From the NCBI GenBank assembly GCA_015067175.1, contig SVMX01000002.1, forward strand, positions 1-64,000: DNA of 64,000 nt. Reading direction: 5' to 3'. Below, piece after piece: positions 1-7,485 of this stretch. Each line of letters begins with the position of its first letter. The stretch's first letter is position 1. The notes under the pieces are model-generated. The model worked only from the letters and a program-made list of their open reading frames with translations. It made no database searches and had not been told where the DNA came from. This DNA is from Oscillospiraceae bacterium. GTDB lineage: Bacteria; Bacillota; Clostridia; Oscillospirales; Ruminococcaceae. The translations under genes and the position numbers were made by a program.

Positions 1-253
1 GCTTAACTATTATATCACGTTTCAGAATGTTTGTCAAGTACTTTTTCAAATTTTTTTGAAATTTTCTTTAACACTCATTTCCGAATCGTTTTTATCAGTT
101 CCGCTTTCGTCGGACAGCTTTTGTATTTTATCACTTTTCGCTACAAATGTCAATAGTATTTTTGTAAAAATTATCGCCAATTTAATTTCGACAATTTTCA
201 ACTTTTTGTGCCATTCTTCTATACTATCCTAACAAGGATTATTTTCATATACC

Positions 254-288
254 AAAAGCCGCTCTCGCACAGCACGAAAGCGGCTTTT
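254..288. terminator. Bidirectional hairpin terminator
   Basis: Ten-base arms AAAAGCCGCT and AGCGGCTTTT enclose a loop of about 15 nt. The hairpin lies directly downstream of the minus-strand methyltransferase stop codon and is flanked by T-rich sequence on the plus side. Bases 1-253 to its left are AT-rich and contain no gene that I can support. A 7-base match to the Spo0A box (TGTCGAA, minus strand, 187-193) occurs there but may be chance. Confidence 0.75.
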
Positions 289-289
289 A

Positions 290-1030
290 TTATAATTTTC
301 TTGCAACAAACATAAGCTTTTCGCTCGTTTCCGTCGGAAGCTCGCGCGTAAGATACTCATAAATATTCACTACCTCAAAGCCCGCTTGCTGAAGCAGCGC
401 CATATAACGCTCCTGCGGCAGTGCAATCTCACGAAAGCTCTCATATCCTCTGTCATAGCTTCCATCGGGATTTTCATAGAACAGATCAAGTTCTATTCCC
501 ACGCTGTCGTCCTCGGGAGAATATTTATTCTGCCATGCGCAATAAACTCCGTCCACGTCATAAATAAATGTATTCTCAGCCAAAACGCTCCGATGCTTGT
601 AGACAGTGTTTACATCAAAAAGAAACAATCCGCCTCTGTTCATGTTCTGCGCTGTTTTTGTGAAGCAAAGCGCGATCTCTTTTTCGCTCTCAAGATGATT
701 TACGCTGTCAAGAGTTGACACCGCAATATCCACCGCGCCATAAAGATCGGTTTCAGTCATGCTTTGGCAGATGTACTGAATACTACTGTCTGTAAGCTTT
801 GACGCCGCAATGCTCAGCATTTCCGCCGATGCGTCAGATGCGATAACATCATATCCGCGAGCCGCAAGCCTCATCGTGAGATTACCCGTGCCGCAGCCCA
901 TATCAAGCAGCAACATGCCGGGCGCTCCCACGGACTTAATAAGTCCGTCGTAATACTCCGCTATCTCATCATAAGGAACATTCTCTGTCAGCAGATCATA
1001 TACCTCAGCAAACTCACCGTAGCCTGCCAT
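290..1030 (-). CDS. Class I SAM-dependent methyltransferase
   Basis: This 246-residue protein is a Rossmann-fold methyltransferase. The SAM-binding motif I (LLLDMGCGTGNLTMRL, about residues 40-55) is followed by an acidic motif II residue in VIASDAS and by a Tyr/Phe-rich C-terminal half. It resembles the small cytoplasmic methyltransferases of Firmicutes for which no substrate is assigned, so I name no target. Its ATG overlaps the stop codon of the upstream TrpR-like gene (TAATG), which indicates translational coupling and a two-gene operon. A hairpin terminator follows immediately. Confidence 0.85.
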   Translation of the reverse strand: MAGYGEFAEVYDLLTENVPYDEIAEYYDGLIKSVGAPGMLLLDMGCGTGNLTMRLAARGYDVIASDASAEMLSIAASKLTDSSIQYICQSMTETDLYGAVDIAVSTLDSVNHLESEKEIALCFTKTAQNMNRGGLFLFDVNTVYKHRSVLAENTFIYDVDGVYCAWQNKYSPEDDSVGIELDLFYENPDGSYDRGYESFREIALPQERYMALLQQAGFEVVNIYEYLTRELPTETSEKLMFVARKL

Positions 1031-1320
1031 TATTCCTCGTCCTCTTTCATTCTGTCGAATACTATCTTGTATCCGCCCGCAGCCTGATAGTTGAGAGTTT
1101 TATTTACGCGGCTGATAGTTGCGGTACTCGCGCCTGTTTTCTTAACGATCTCGTTGTAAACGCATTCTTCTGTCAGAAGTCTTGCAACGTGCAGACGCTG
1201 TGATATAGCTTTCAGCTCCTGCGGTGTGCACAGGTCCTCAAAAAACGCATAGCACTCGTCTACATCTTCAAGAGTAAGTATTGCCTCAAACAGATAATCC
1301 ATATTTTCGTCTTTGATCAT
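1030..1320 (-). CDS. yerC: TrpR-like protein of the YerC/YecD family
   Basis: This 96-residue all-helical protein belongs to the TrpR-like YerC/YecD family of Firmicutes. It shows the typical core LCTPQELKAISQRLHVARLL (about residues 31-50) and a helix-turn-helix with TGASTATISRVNKTL (about 62-76), close to the DNA-binding region of TrpR. The family is assumed to regulate transcription, but the ligand and targets are not established. It is the first gene of a two-gene operon with the methyltransferase, starts behind a clear GGAGGT site, and has a good vegetative promoter upstream (1381-1409). Confidence 0.88.
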   Translation of the reverse strand: MIKDENMDYLFEAILTLEDVDECYAFFEDLCTPQELKAISQRLHVARLLTEECVYNEIVKKTGASTATISRVNKTLNYQAAGGYKIVFDRMKEDEE

Positions 1321-1380
1321 GATCAGTACCTCCGCAGATTTTTTTACTGTTGTACTTTTAATATAATTGGCTTGTTTTAT

Positions 1381-1409
1381 ATTTTATCATAATAAAGCGA
1401 AAAAGTCAA
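1381..1409 (-). promoter_or_regulatory. Vegetative promoter of yerC
   Basis: On the minus strand the -35 element TTGACT (1404-1409) is separated by 17 nt from the -10 element TAAAAT (1381-1386). It lies about 60 nt upstream of the yerC start codon. Confidence 0.8.
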
Positions 1410-1440
1410 TAGCTTTTACATATTTATGATTTTGGTGCTC

Positions 1441-2139
1441 TCATTCCGCAGCCATTTTGTAGCCTATGCCCGCAACCGTCGAGATATACCGCGGCGCGGA
1501 GCTTTTCTCCTCCAGCTTTTTGCGGATATTCGCCATATTGACACGAAGTATCTGATTATCCATCACCGCATTTGGTCCCCACAGCTGAGTGATTATGTAT
1601 TCGTATGTAAGCACCCTTCCTGCGTTTTTGCCGAGAAGAGCCACCAACCTGAACTCGTTTTGTGTAAGCTCTGCATTTCTGCCCGCTATATAAACGCAAT
1701 ATGTGTCATAATCCACCACAAGCTCACCAACCTCAAATCTGCTGTTATGGATATTAACAGAATTACTACCATAGTTCACAGAATGTCTTAGCGCAAGCTT
1801 TATCCTGGACAACAGCTCCGAAATACCAAGCGGCGTAGTTATAAAGTCATCTGCTCCGCTGTCAAGTGCATAAACGGTATAGTCCTCATCATAGCTTGTA
1901 CCGATAACTATGATAGGCACGCTTGACCACTCGCGTATCTTTTTAAGCAGTGCTACGCTATCCATATCCGTAAGCTGTTCGCTCAGTAGCACAAGGTCAG
2001 GACAATGTGATTCCGCTATCTCCTGTGCTTGCTTACCAAAGCTCGCTGTTATAGTGTCATAGCCCTTATTGTCCAGCTCCGTTTTCAACCAATGCCTTAA
2101 ACTCTCGCTTTCCTCAACGATTAAAATCTTTACCTTCAT
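1441..2139 (-). CDS. OmpR/KdpE-type response regulator with a degenerate receiver
   Basis: The 232-residue protein has a receiver domain (about 1-120) and an OmpR-type winged helix (about 135-230, with LTQNEFRLVALL and VAGIGYKM), so it should bind DNA. The receiver lacks the phosphorylation site. Where KdpE-like proteins have LLD, this one reads LLSEQL, so Ser53 replaces the Asp. The acidic pair is Glu9-Glu10 instead of Asp-Asp, the switch Thr/Ser position is Gly80, and the conserved Lys before Pro103 is Thr102. The fold is otherwise intact (LDSGADDF). No histidine kinase lies next to it. I infer an atypical regulator controlled by something other than phosphotransfer. The gene is divergent from the AGCS symporter. 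Confidence 0.88.
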   Translation of the reverse strand: MKVKILIVEESESLRHWLKTELDNKGYDTITASFGKQAQEIAESHCPDLVLLSEQLTDMDSVALLKKIREWSSVPIIVIGTSYDEDYTVYALDSGADDFITTPLGISELLSRIKLALRHSVNYGSNSVNIHNSRFEVGELVVDYDTYCVYIAGRNAELTQNEFRLVALLGKNAGRVLTYEYIITQLWGPNAVMDNQILRVNMANIRKKLEEKSSAPRYISTVAGIGYKMAAE

Positions 2140-2236
2140 TATAATGCCTATATCTTTCTGTTTTTCTTATGCAACATCTATTTTAGCACACACGATTTAT
2201 ATTTCAGTGTAAATTTCCCGTTAATACGACATTATT

Positions 2237-2254
2237 TGTCGATATTTTTCGACA
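2237..2254. promoter_or_regulatory. Inverted repeat resembling paired Spo0A boxes
   Basis: TGTCGA and TCGACA form an inverted repeat around a 6-nt AT spacer. On the minus strand the right half reads TGTCGAA, identical to the classical 0A box; on the plus strand the left half is preceded by TT (TTTGTCGAT). It sits in the divergent promoter region between the atypical response regulator and the symporter gene, 2 kb from spo0A. Operator function is inferred. Confidence 0.4.
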
Positions 2255-2317
2255 TTTGCATAACTTGAAGCATCGCTCCCCTGTTTGTGTAATATCACAA
2301 CGGAAAATGTAATTATT

Positions 2318-2346
2318 TTGTCGTACAAGCAATACACTTATATAAA
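2318..2346 (+). promoter_or_regulatory. Candidate promoter of the AGCS symporter gene
   Basis: TTGTCG (2318-2323), a 17-nt spacer and TATAAA (2341-2346) lie about 25 nt upstream of the start codon. The -35 element is weak. Confidence 0.5.
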
Positions 2347-2370
2347 TACAAAAATAGAAAGGCGCATAAA

Positions 2371-4101
2371 ATGGAGCTTATAAATACACTCAACAATATC
2401 ATCTGGGGCACCCCGACAATTATACTTCTACTGTCATCGGGAGTATTATTCAGCTTCGGAACGGGATTTTTTCAGATACGCCGCATAGGTCATTGGCTGA
2501 AAAGCACGATATTTTCAAGAACCTCATCTAAAAACAGCGACAGCGGCTCTATCTCACAGTTTCAAGCGATGTCCTCAGCCCTCGCCGCAACTCTCGGAAC
2601 GGGAAACATCGCAGGCGTATCCGCGGCACTAGCGGCAGGCGGCGCAGGCGCGGTATTCTGGATGTGGATATCCGCTTTGTTCGGCACAATGACAGGCTTT
2701 GCAGAAAACGTGCTCGGAATATACTACCGCCGCCGCAACCGAAACGGCGGTTGGAGCGGCGGTGCCATGTGCTATATCGAGGGCGGCTTGTCTGAGCTTA
2801 GCTTTGTCAAAAGGCTTGCAAAGCCGCTTGCCGTGATATTCGCGGCACTTTGTATGCTCTCATCTTTCGGCATGGGGAATATGGCACAGATGAACTCCGC
2901 GGCAGGCGTGATCAGCACAAGCTTCGGCATTCCTCCTATTGTAACAGGCTTGATCTTGGCTGTTCCTACCGCGTTCATAGTTTTCGGGGGAATTAAACGC
3001 GTCGGAAGCGTCACCGCGAAAATAGTGCCGTTCATGTCAGGCTTTTACATATTGGGCGCACTGTGGATATTTGCAGATAATCTCACTCAGCTCCCTTCTG
3101 TATTCGGCGCAATATTTGAAGGTGCATTCGGCGTAGACGCTCTCAGCGGCGGAATAAGCGGCTATCTCATAAAGCAAGCAATATCAATGGGCTTTCGCCG
3201 CGGAGTTTTTTCAAACGAAGCAGGACTCGGAACATCTGTCGCAGCCCACGCCTCCTCTGATGTTAAAGAGCCTTGCATTCAGGGAATGTGGAGCATATTC
3301 GAGGTGTTTTTCGACACTATAATCATGTGCTCACTCACTGCCGTGATACTTCTCGCAAGCCCCTGCACCGCACCAACTTCGCAGGAAGCATTTCAGCACA
3401 TATCACTAACTCCGCAGTATTTTCGCCTTACAGATAAAGATACTATAATAACAAACGGCGCGCCGCTCATTGTCGCAGATTTAGACGGCACAGAAGCCAA
3501 ATTCCGCACAGTATATTCCACAGGCTTCAAAATGAAGATAAGCGAAACAGGCACAACATTTTCCAACCTTATGACCGTCACAGGAGTACAAACTCTTGAC
3601 GAAAACGGCACACCCGTGTTCCTCGATAGAGAAAAGACCGTGCCGCTTATTGAAAGTGTGGTAATTTCAGAGGTTTCAGGCGCAGGGCTCGCCGCCTACG
3701 CATTTTCACAGACTTTCGGCGATGCTGCGGGAAAGCTTTTGGCTGTAGCTGTGCTACTGTTTGCGTTTTCCACCGTTATCGGCTGGAGCTGCTTCGGTGC
3801 AGGCGCTGCGGCATATATATTCGGAGAAAGGTCGCAAACACCGTTTCGCATAGCCTTTATCCTGCTTACTGTAATCGGCGCAGTGATGGATTTTTCCGCA
3901 GTATGGGGAATCTGCGACATGATAAACGGACTTATGGCAATACCAAACCTTATCGCGTTGTTTTTGCTGTCGCCGAAAGTATTTGCAATTACCAAAAACT
4001 ACTGCCGCAGAGTTTTCGGGCACGAAAATGTCAAACCAATGGTTTCCAATTATGAAGATACATCTCCTATTATTACCAATTTTCATCGACACAGCCGTTA
4101 A
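2371..4101 (+). CDS. AGCS-family sodium:amino-acid (alanine) symporter with an extra loop
   Basis: This polytopic membrane protein belongs to the alanine/glycine:cation symporter family, which imports alanine or glycine with Na+. Family hallmarks are visible: FQAMSSALAATLGTGNIAG near residue 70, GFRRGVFSNEAGLGT near 275, and WSIFEVFFDTIIMCSLTAV near 310-325. At 576 residues it is about 100 longer than usual for the family. The excess lies roughly at residues 331-435, between the two transmembrane segments ending SLTAVILLAS and starting AGLAAYAFSQTFG. That insert is hydrophilic and beta-rich in appearance. Substrate assignment is from family knowledge only. Confidence 0.9.
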   Translation: MELINTLNNIIWGTPTIILLLSSGVLFSFGTGFFQIRRIGHWLKSTIFSRTSSKNSDSGSISQFQAMSSALAATLGTGNIAGVSAALAAGGAGAVFWMWISALFGTMTGFAENVLGIYYRRRNRNGGWSGGAMCYIEGGLSELSFVKRLAKPLAVIFAALCMLSSFGMGNMAQMNSAAGVISTSFGIPPIVTGLILAVPTAFIVFGGIKRVGSVTAKIVPFMSGFYILGALWIFADNLTQLPSVFGAIFEGAFGVDALSGGISGYLIKQAISMGFRRGVFSNEAGLGTSVAAHASSDVKEPCIQGMWSIFEVFFDTIIMCSLTAVILLASPCTAPTSQEAFQHISLTPQYFRLTDKDTIITNGAPLIVADLDGTEAKFRTVYSTGFKMKISETGTTFSNLMTVTGVQTLDENGTPVFLDREKTVPLIESVVISEVSGAGLAAYAFSQTFGDAAGKLLAVAVLLFAFSTVIGWSCFGAGAAAYIFGERSQTPFRIAFILLTVIGAVMDFSAVWGICDMINGLMAIPNLIALFLLSPKVFAITKNYCRRVFGHENVKPMVSNYEDTSPIITNFHRHSR

Positions 4102-4104
4102 GAT

Positions 4105-4111
4105 TTCGACA
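4105..4111 (-). promoter_or_regulatory. Possible Spo0A box upstream of spo0A
   Basis: The minus strand reads TGTCGAA, the exact 0A-box core, about 190 bp upstream of the spo0A start and just after the symporter stop codon. A 7-mer of this kind is expected several times by chance in 64 kb, so only its position favours function. Confidence 0.3.
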
Positions 4112-4158
4112 AGAAACGTTGCAATTCGCACTTCCAACGCCTCCTAAAAAGTCCGCTG

Positions 4159-4178
4159 AATGCGATTGCAATCGCATT
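4159..4178. promoter_or_regulatory. 20-bp perfect palindrome upstream of spo0A
   Basis: AATGCGATTGCAATCGCATT is fully self-complementary and is not followed by a T-run, so it does not look like a terminator. It lies 64 bp upstream of the spo0A -35 element. A dimeric regulator site is the most natural reading, but the regulator is unknown. Confidence 0.45.
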
Positions 4179-4241
4179 TGTCGCCGTTTTGACGCATTTC
4201 CTCTCAATTGGAAAAAGTTTGAAATATTTTCCAAAAACCTC

Positions 4242-4270
4242 TTGAAATTTAATCCAGTATATGGTAATAT
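4242..4270 (+). promoter_or_regulatory. Vegetative promoter of spo0A
   Basis: TTGAAA (4242-4247), a 17-nt spacer and TAATAT (4265-4270) lie 33 nt upstream of the ATG, followed by a strong GGAGG site at 4291-4295. Confidence 0.75.
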
Positions 4271-4302
4271 GAGAGTGTAAAAAATACATTGGAGGTATTA
4301 AA

Positions 4303-5079
4303 ATGACGAATCAAATCAAAGTACTTATCGGAAACGACACCGCAGAATGCGGTATGGCATGGGCTGGAGCAATGAAAGCTGCGGGAATGTATGCAATAAC
4401 CCGCCGCTGTGACGGAAACTCCGTGCTTAATTCCATCAAATCGGAAGCGCCCGATGTTGCGATACTGGAAGAAAAAATGCCCTTTTGCGATGCGATAGAG
4501 GTAATACGCCGCCTGAAAATGGAAAAGAAATACGTTCCCTCGGTGATAATTGTTACCAATGTCACCAATCCTCAGCTTGAGCGCGAGGCTATGGCAGTCG
4601 GCGCGGCGTGCGTTCTTGTAAAACCCGTAGACCCAACATTCCTTACAAACAAGGTATCTCAGCTCTGCGGTTTCGACTCAGAGCCTACCGCAGTCCCCGA
4701 CGAGACTGACCTAGAATGTGCTGTCACCGAGATAATACATCAGGTCGGAATCCCCGCTCACATCAAGGGCTATCACTATCTGCGCACCGCTATCATGCTG
4801 TCTGTAAACAACGATGAGATGATAAACTGCATCACAAAGCTGCTCTATCCCACCGTTGCAAAGCGCTATCAGACGACCTCGTCGCGAGTTGAGCGCGCTA
4901 TCCGCCACGCTATCGAGATAGCATGGGACAGAGGCGATATTGACGTGCTGACAAGGATATTCTCCTACACCGTGCACACCACACGCGGAAAACCCACAAA
5001 CTCCGAGTTCATTGCGCTTATCGCTGACCATCTCAGACTTAAGTTCAAGTCAAGAAATGCAGTTCCTGCCTACAGATAA
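4303..5079 (+). CDS. spo0A: Spo0A homologue with Glu in place of the phosphoacceptor Asp
   Basis: This 258-residue protein has a receiver domain (about 1-125) and a Spo0A C-terminal DNA-binding domain (about 150-255). The latter is highly conserved (SRVERAIRHAIEIAWDRGDI and KPTNSEFIALIADHLRL), so recognition of 0A boxes is expected. In the receiver the usual VLVLD-x-x-MP reads VAILEEKMP, putting Glu56 where the phosphorylated Asp should be. The first pocket residues read GND instead of ADD (Asn11, Asp12), while Thr and the switch Lys (VKPVD) remain. Asp-to-Glu changes can mimic phosphorylation in other response regulators. Here that is inference; the protein could equally be a phosphorylation-blind regulator. 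A single gene with its own promoter and terminator. Confidence 0.93.
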   Translation: MTNQIKVLIGNDTAECGMAWAGAMKAAGMYAITRRCDGNSVLNSIKSEAPDVAILEEKMPFCDAIEVIRRLKMEKKYVPSVIIVTNVTNPQLEREAMAVGAACVLVKPVDPTFLTNKVSQLCGFDSEPTAVPDETDLECAVTEIIHQVGIPAHIKGYHYLRTAIMLSVNNDEMINCITKLLYPTVAKRYQTTSSRVERAIRHAIEIAWDRGDIDVLTRIFSYTVHTTRGKPTNSEFIALIADHLRLKFKSRNAVPAYR

Positions 5080-5096
5080 AGCTTCTTCATATAGAT

Positions 5097-5126
5097 TCAG
5101 CCCGAGGTTTTAAAGCCTCGGGCTGA
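5097..5126. terminator. Terminator after spo0A
   Basis: Eleven-base arms TCAGCCCGAGG and CCTCGGGCTGA with an 8-nt loop, 17 nt after the spo0A stop and followed by TTTATT. It can also serve the convergent small genes. A second weak hairpin (GGTTTTG/CAAAACC) lies at 5144-5165. Confidence 0.85.
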
Positions 5127-5180
5127 TTTATTGAAAGATAAATGGTTTTGTTACTACGCAAAACCGAAATCTCTACAAGA

Positions 5181-5423
5181 TTATCTCGCTATTGACATTT
5201 CACCTGAATATATCCTACTCTCTAATTCTTCTTCAGAAAGTTTTTCGTATTCCTCCTTTGATTCGCAAATATTAAATGTAGCTGATAAAGTTTCACAATA
5301 AATACGTCCATCTTCATGCTCGTATAAATAGTACTTCATCTCAGGCGATAATATTTTCAATCCTCCTTGTTTAATCAGCATACGATTACAATGTTTTTTC
5401 CCTTTTCTTGATCTTATCATCAT
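5181..5423 (-). CDS. Small hypothetical protein
   Basis: An 80-residue protein that I do not recognise. The N-terminus is basic (MMIRSRKGKKHCNR) and the C-terminal half is acidic (SKEEYEKLSEEELESRIYSG). It has no membrane segment or metal motif. The start is supported by GGAG five to six bases upstream. It follows another small unknown gene by 35 nt on the same strand, and both may be the tail of the operon containing the DMT transporter. Confidence 0.55.
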   Translation of the reverse strand: MMIRSRKGKKHCNRMLIKQGGLKILSPEMKYYLYEHEDGRIYCETLSATFNICESKEEYEKLSEEELESRIYSGEMSIAR

Positions 5424-5458
5424 ATATTCTCCGAAACACTCACATTTTCTCTCTTGGT

Positions 5459-5746
5459 CTACTTCAACAGCTTATTCCAGCCTTCCAAAACAACTGTATA
5501 TCCTTCAATATATTTTTTACAAAACAGCTCCGCGGTTTCAAGGTCAGCCGCTATATCATCCGGATACTCCGTACCTATTTGCTCATATTCCGCTTTGTTT
5601 ATCTCTGTCGTTGTAATATAATCATCGTTGCGGCTTGGAGAACCATACCACGCAAAATACTGTTTGATTTCCAAATTCATTCGGAAACCGCATCCAAACC
5701 TGATATCATTGGAAATAACTCGCAAATATACCTTATTTTCATCCAT
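5459..5746 (-). CDS. Small hypothetical protein
   Basis: A 95-residue soluble protein of unknown function, starting MDENKVYLRVISNDIRFG. I chose the ATG at 5746 because AGGTG lies 8 nt upstream; the GTG and ATG further upstream overlap that ribosome-binding site. The sequence is rich in aromatic and acidic residues (IKQYFAWYGSPSRNDDYI) with no motif I can name. It sits between the DMT transporter gene and another small unknown gene. Confidence 0.6.
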   Translation of the reverse strand: MDENKVYLRVISNDIRFGCGFRMNLEIKQYFAWYGSPSRNDDYITTTEINKAEYEQIGTEYPDDIAADLETAELFCKKYIEGYTVVLEGWNKLLK

Positions 5747-5769
5747 ATACATCACCTATTTCCAATTTA

Positions 5770-6645
5770 TCAAATAGTTTTCCTGTTATTATACCTAAAC
5801 ATCGCAAACGCTGCCGCGATTATCACCACATATCCCACAACGCTCAGCCAATCGGGTAGCTGTCCCATCACAAAAAATCCCAGCGCCGCGGAAAAGATTA
5901 TCTGCGAATAATCGTATATGGATACTTCCTTTGCAGGCGCATAGGAATACGCCGCAGTAATTCCAAACTGTCCCACTGCCGCACACAATCCCGCGCCTAC
6001 CAGCATTAAAAACTGTTCCATCGTCATCGGGCTGTAGCCGAATATAACAAACGGCAGCGCCGCAACACATGAAAACGCCGAGAAAAAGAACACGATATAG
6101 CTGCCCTTTGCTCCGTGCATGGTAGCGCGCCGCACAAACGTATATGCGCAGCCCGCCGCCATTCCGCCGACAAAGCCCGCAACGGACGGTATTATATCCG
6201 CGTTCTGAAACGATGGCTTGATAACGAACAAAACTCCCACAAACGCAGTGAGGATTATCGCCCACTGCACCTTGTTCGCTTTTTCTTTTAGCAGAAATAT
6301 CGAAAATATTATCGCAAAAAACGGCGACATCTTATTCAGCAGCGAAGCGTCCGATATGTTAAGCTCTCCAAGTGCGTAAAAATGGCATAGCATACCGACA
6401 AAGCCCGTAACCGCGCGCATAAGGATATCAAACCTTGCTTCCTTTGGAGGCACGATACTGACCTTGTTCTTTATCATCGCGCCGCTTGCTATGATAAGCG
6501 CAAAAAAGTTTCTGAAAAACGTTTTTTGTATAGTCGGAACATCGCCCGAAAGCTGCACGAACATATTCATCAGCGCAAAGAACAGCGCCGAGATTATTAA
6601 AAAAATGATTGCCTTGTGAAGTCGTTTTAATTCAAATTTAGCCAT
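5770..6645 (-). CDS. DMT-superfamily (EamA) transporter
   Basis: This 291-residue protein has about ten hydrophobic segments arranged as two EamA repeats, the pattern of drug/metabolite exporters. Visible features are the first helix AIIFLIISALFFALMNMFV, the loop RNFFALIIASG and the second-repeat segment PAKEVSIYDYSQIIFSAALGFF. The substrate cannot be read from sequence; family members export amino acids, nucleotides or drugs. The gene follows the pyridoxamine kinase gene by 3 nt, so it is cotranscribed with it and cysK. That makes an amino-acid or thiol-related substrate conceivable but unproven. Confidence 0.85.
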   Translation of the reverse strand: MAKFELKRLHKAIIFLIISALFFALMNMFVQLSGDVPTIQKTFFRNFFALIIASGAMIKNKVSIVPPKEARFDILMRAVTGFVGMLCHFYALGELNISDASLLNKMSPFFAIIFSIFLLKEKANKVQWAIILTAFVGVLFVIKPSFQNADIIPSVAGFVGGMAAGCAYTFVRRATMHGAKGSYIVFFFSAFSCVAALPFVIFGYSPMTMEQFLMLVGAGLCAAVGQFGITAAYSYAPAKEVSIYDYSQIIFSAALGFFVMGQLPDWLSVVGYVVIIAAAFAMFRYNNRKTI

Positions 6646-6648
6646 GTT

Positions 6649-7473
6649 TTAAATTTCTGATATTTTTTCTATGTAGTACGGCAGCGCAAGTTCAAACTGC
6701 ACGCCGTAAAAACGCCGCTCGGGGTCGTTTTCCGTAATGCGCACCGCCTCATAGGTGAAGCTTACCGCAATATCCAGCGCCTTGTTGAAATCCGCACCGC
6801 GCATAACAGCACCCAAAAACGCTGCAGAAAGTATATCGCCCGTTCCTGCGCAAACTATATCCTCATGCGGCATGAAGCAGGCATGGAACTCGCTTCCGTC
6901 ATAACCCACAGCGCCGATATTTCCACCCTCGCGCACGCCTGTGATAAACGCATATTTTCCGCAAAGCGAAAACAGCTCCACAAGCATCTGCTCTATTTCC
7001 CCGCGCGATATATCGGGGGAATACTCTTTATTAAGAAGCAGACAAGCCTCCGTCACATTCGGGGCAAGTATATCCGCCCTACCGCAAAGCTTTCGTATAT
7101 GCTCGGGATAGTCAGACGACAGCCCCGAATAGATACGTCCATTATCGCCCATTACAGGGTCAACAAAGATGAGCGCATCATCTCCAAACTCGTCAATAAA
7201 ATCCGAGATAAGCTGCATCTGATGTATCGAAGCTATATAGCCCGTATATATCGCATCAAAAGTTATATTCTCACGCTTAAGCCCCGCGCCTATCGGAGGA
7301 AGCTCCTCGGTGAGGTCGCGTGAATAAAACGTGTCAAAGCCCGTGTGGTTTGACAGCAGTGCCGTGGGAATGCCGCACGCCTCAACTCCCGCCGCCGAAA
7401 TAACAGGCAGTGCAGAGGTGAGCGAGCATTTCCCCACACAGGAAAAATCCTGTATCGTAACGATTCTTTTCAT
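6649..7473 (-). CDS. Pyridoxal/pyridoxamine kinase
   Basis: This 274-residue ribokinase-fold enzyme should phosphorylate pyridoxamine or pyridoxal in vitamin B6 salvage. Diagnostic segments are the start MKRIVTIQDFSCVGKCSLT, SNHTGFDTF, the phosphate-binding VDPVMGDNGRIYSG (about residue 105-118) and the catalytic anion-hole motif CAGTGDIL (about 208-215). It lies 12 nt downstream of cysK, whose product requires pyridoxal phosphate, so the pair makes metabolic sense. AAGGAA precedes the ATG. Confidence 0.9.
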   Translation of the reverse strand: MKRIVTIQDFSCVGKCSLTSALPVISAAGVEACGIPTALLSNHTGFDTFYSRDLTEELPPIGAGLKRENITFDAIYTGYIASIHQMQLISDFIDEFGDDALIFVDPVMGDNGRIYSGLSSDYPEHIRKLCGRADILAPNVTEACLLLNKEYSPDISRGEIEQMLVELFSLCGKYAFITGVREGGNIGAVGYDGSEFHACFMPHEDIVCAGTGDILSAAFLGAVMRGADFNKALDIAVSFTYEAVRITENDPERRFYGVQFELALPYYIEKISEI

Positions 7474-7485
7474 TCTGTAAATTCC

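Noticed and set aside
187-193. Spo0A-box match (TGTCGAA, minus strand) near the left edge
   Set aside because: A 7-base match is expected about eight times by chance on both strands of 64 kb, and it does not sit in a clear promoter.
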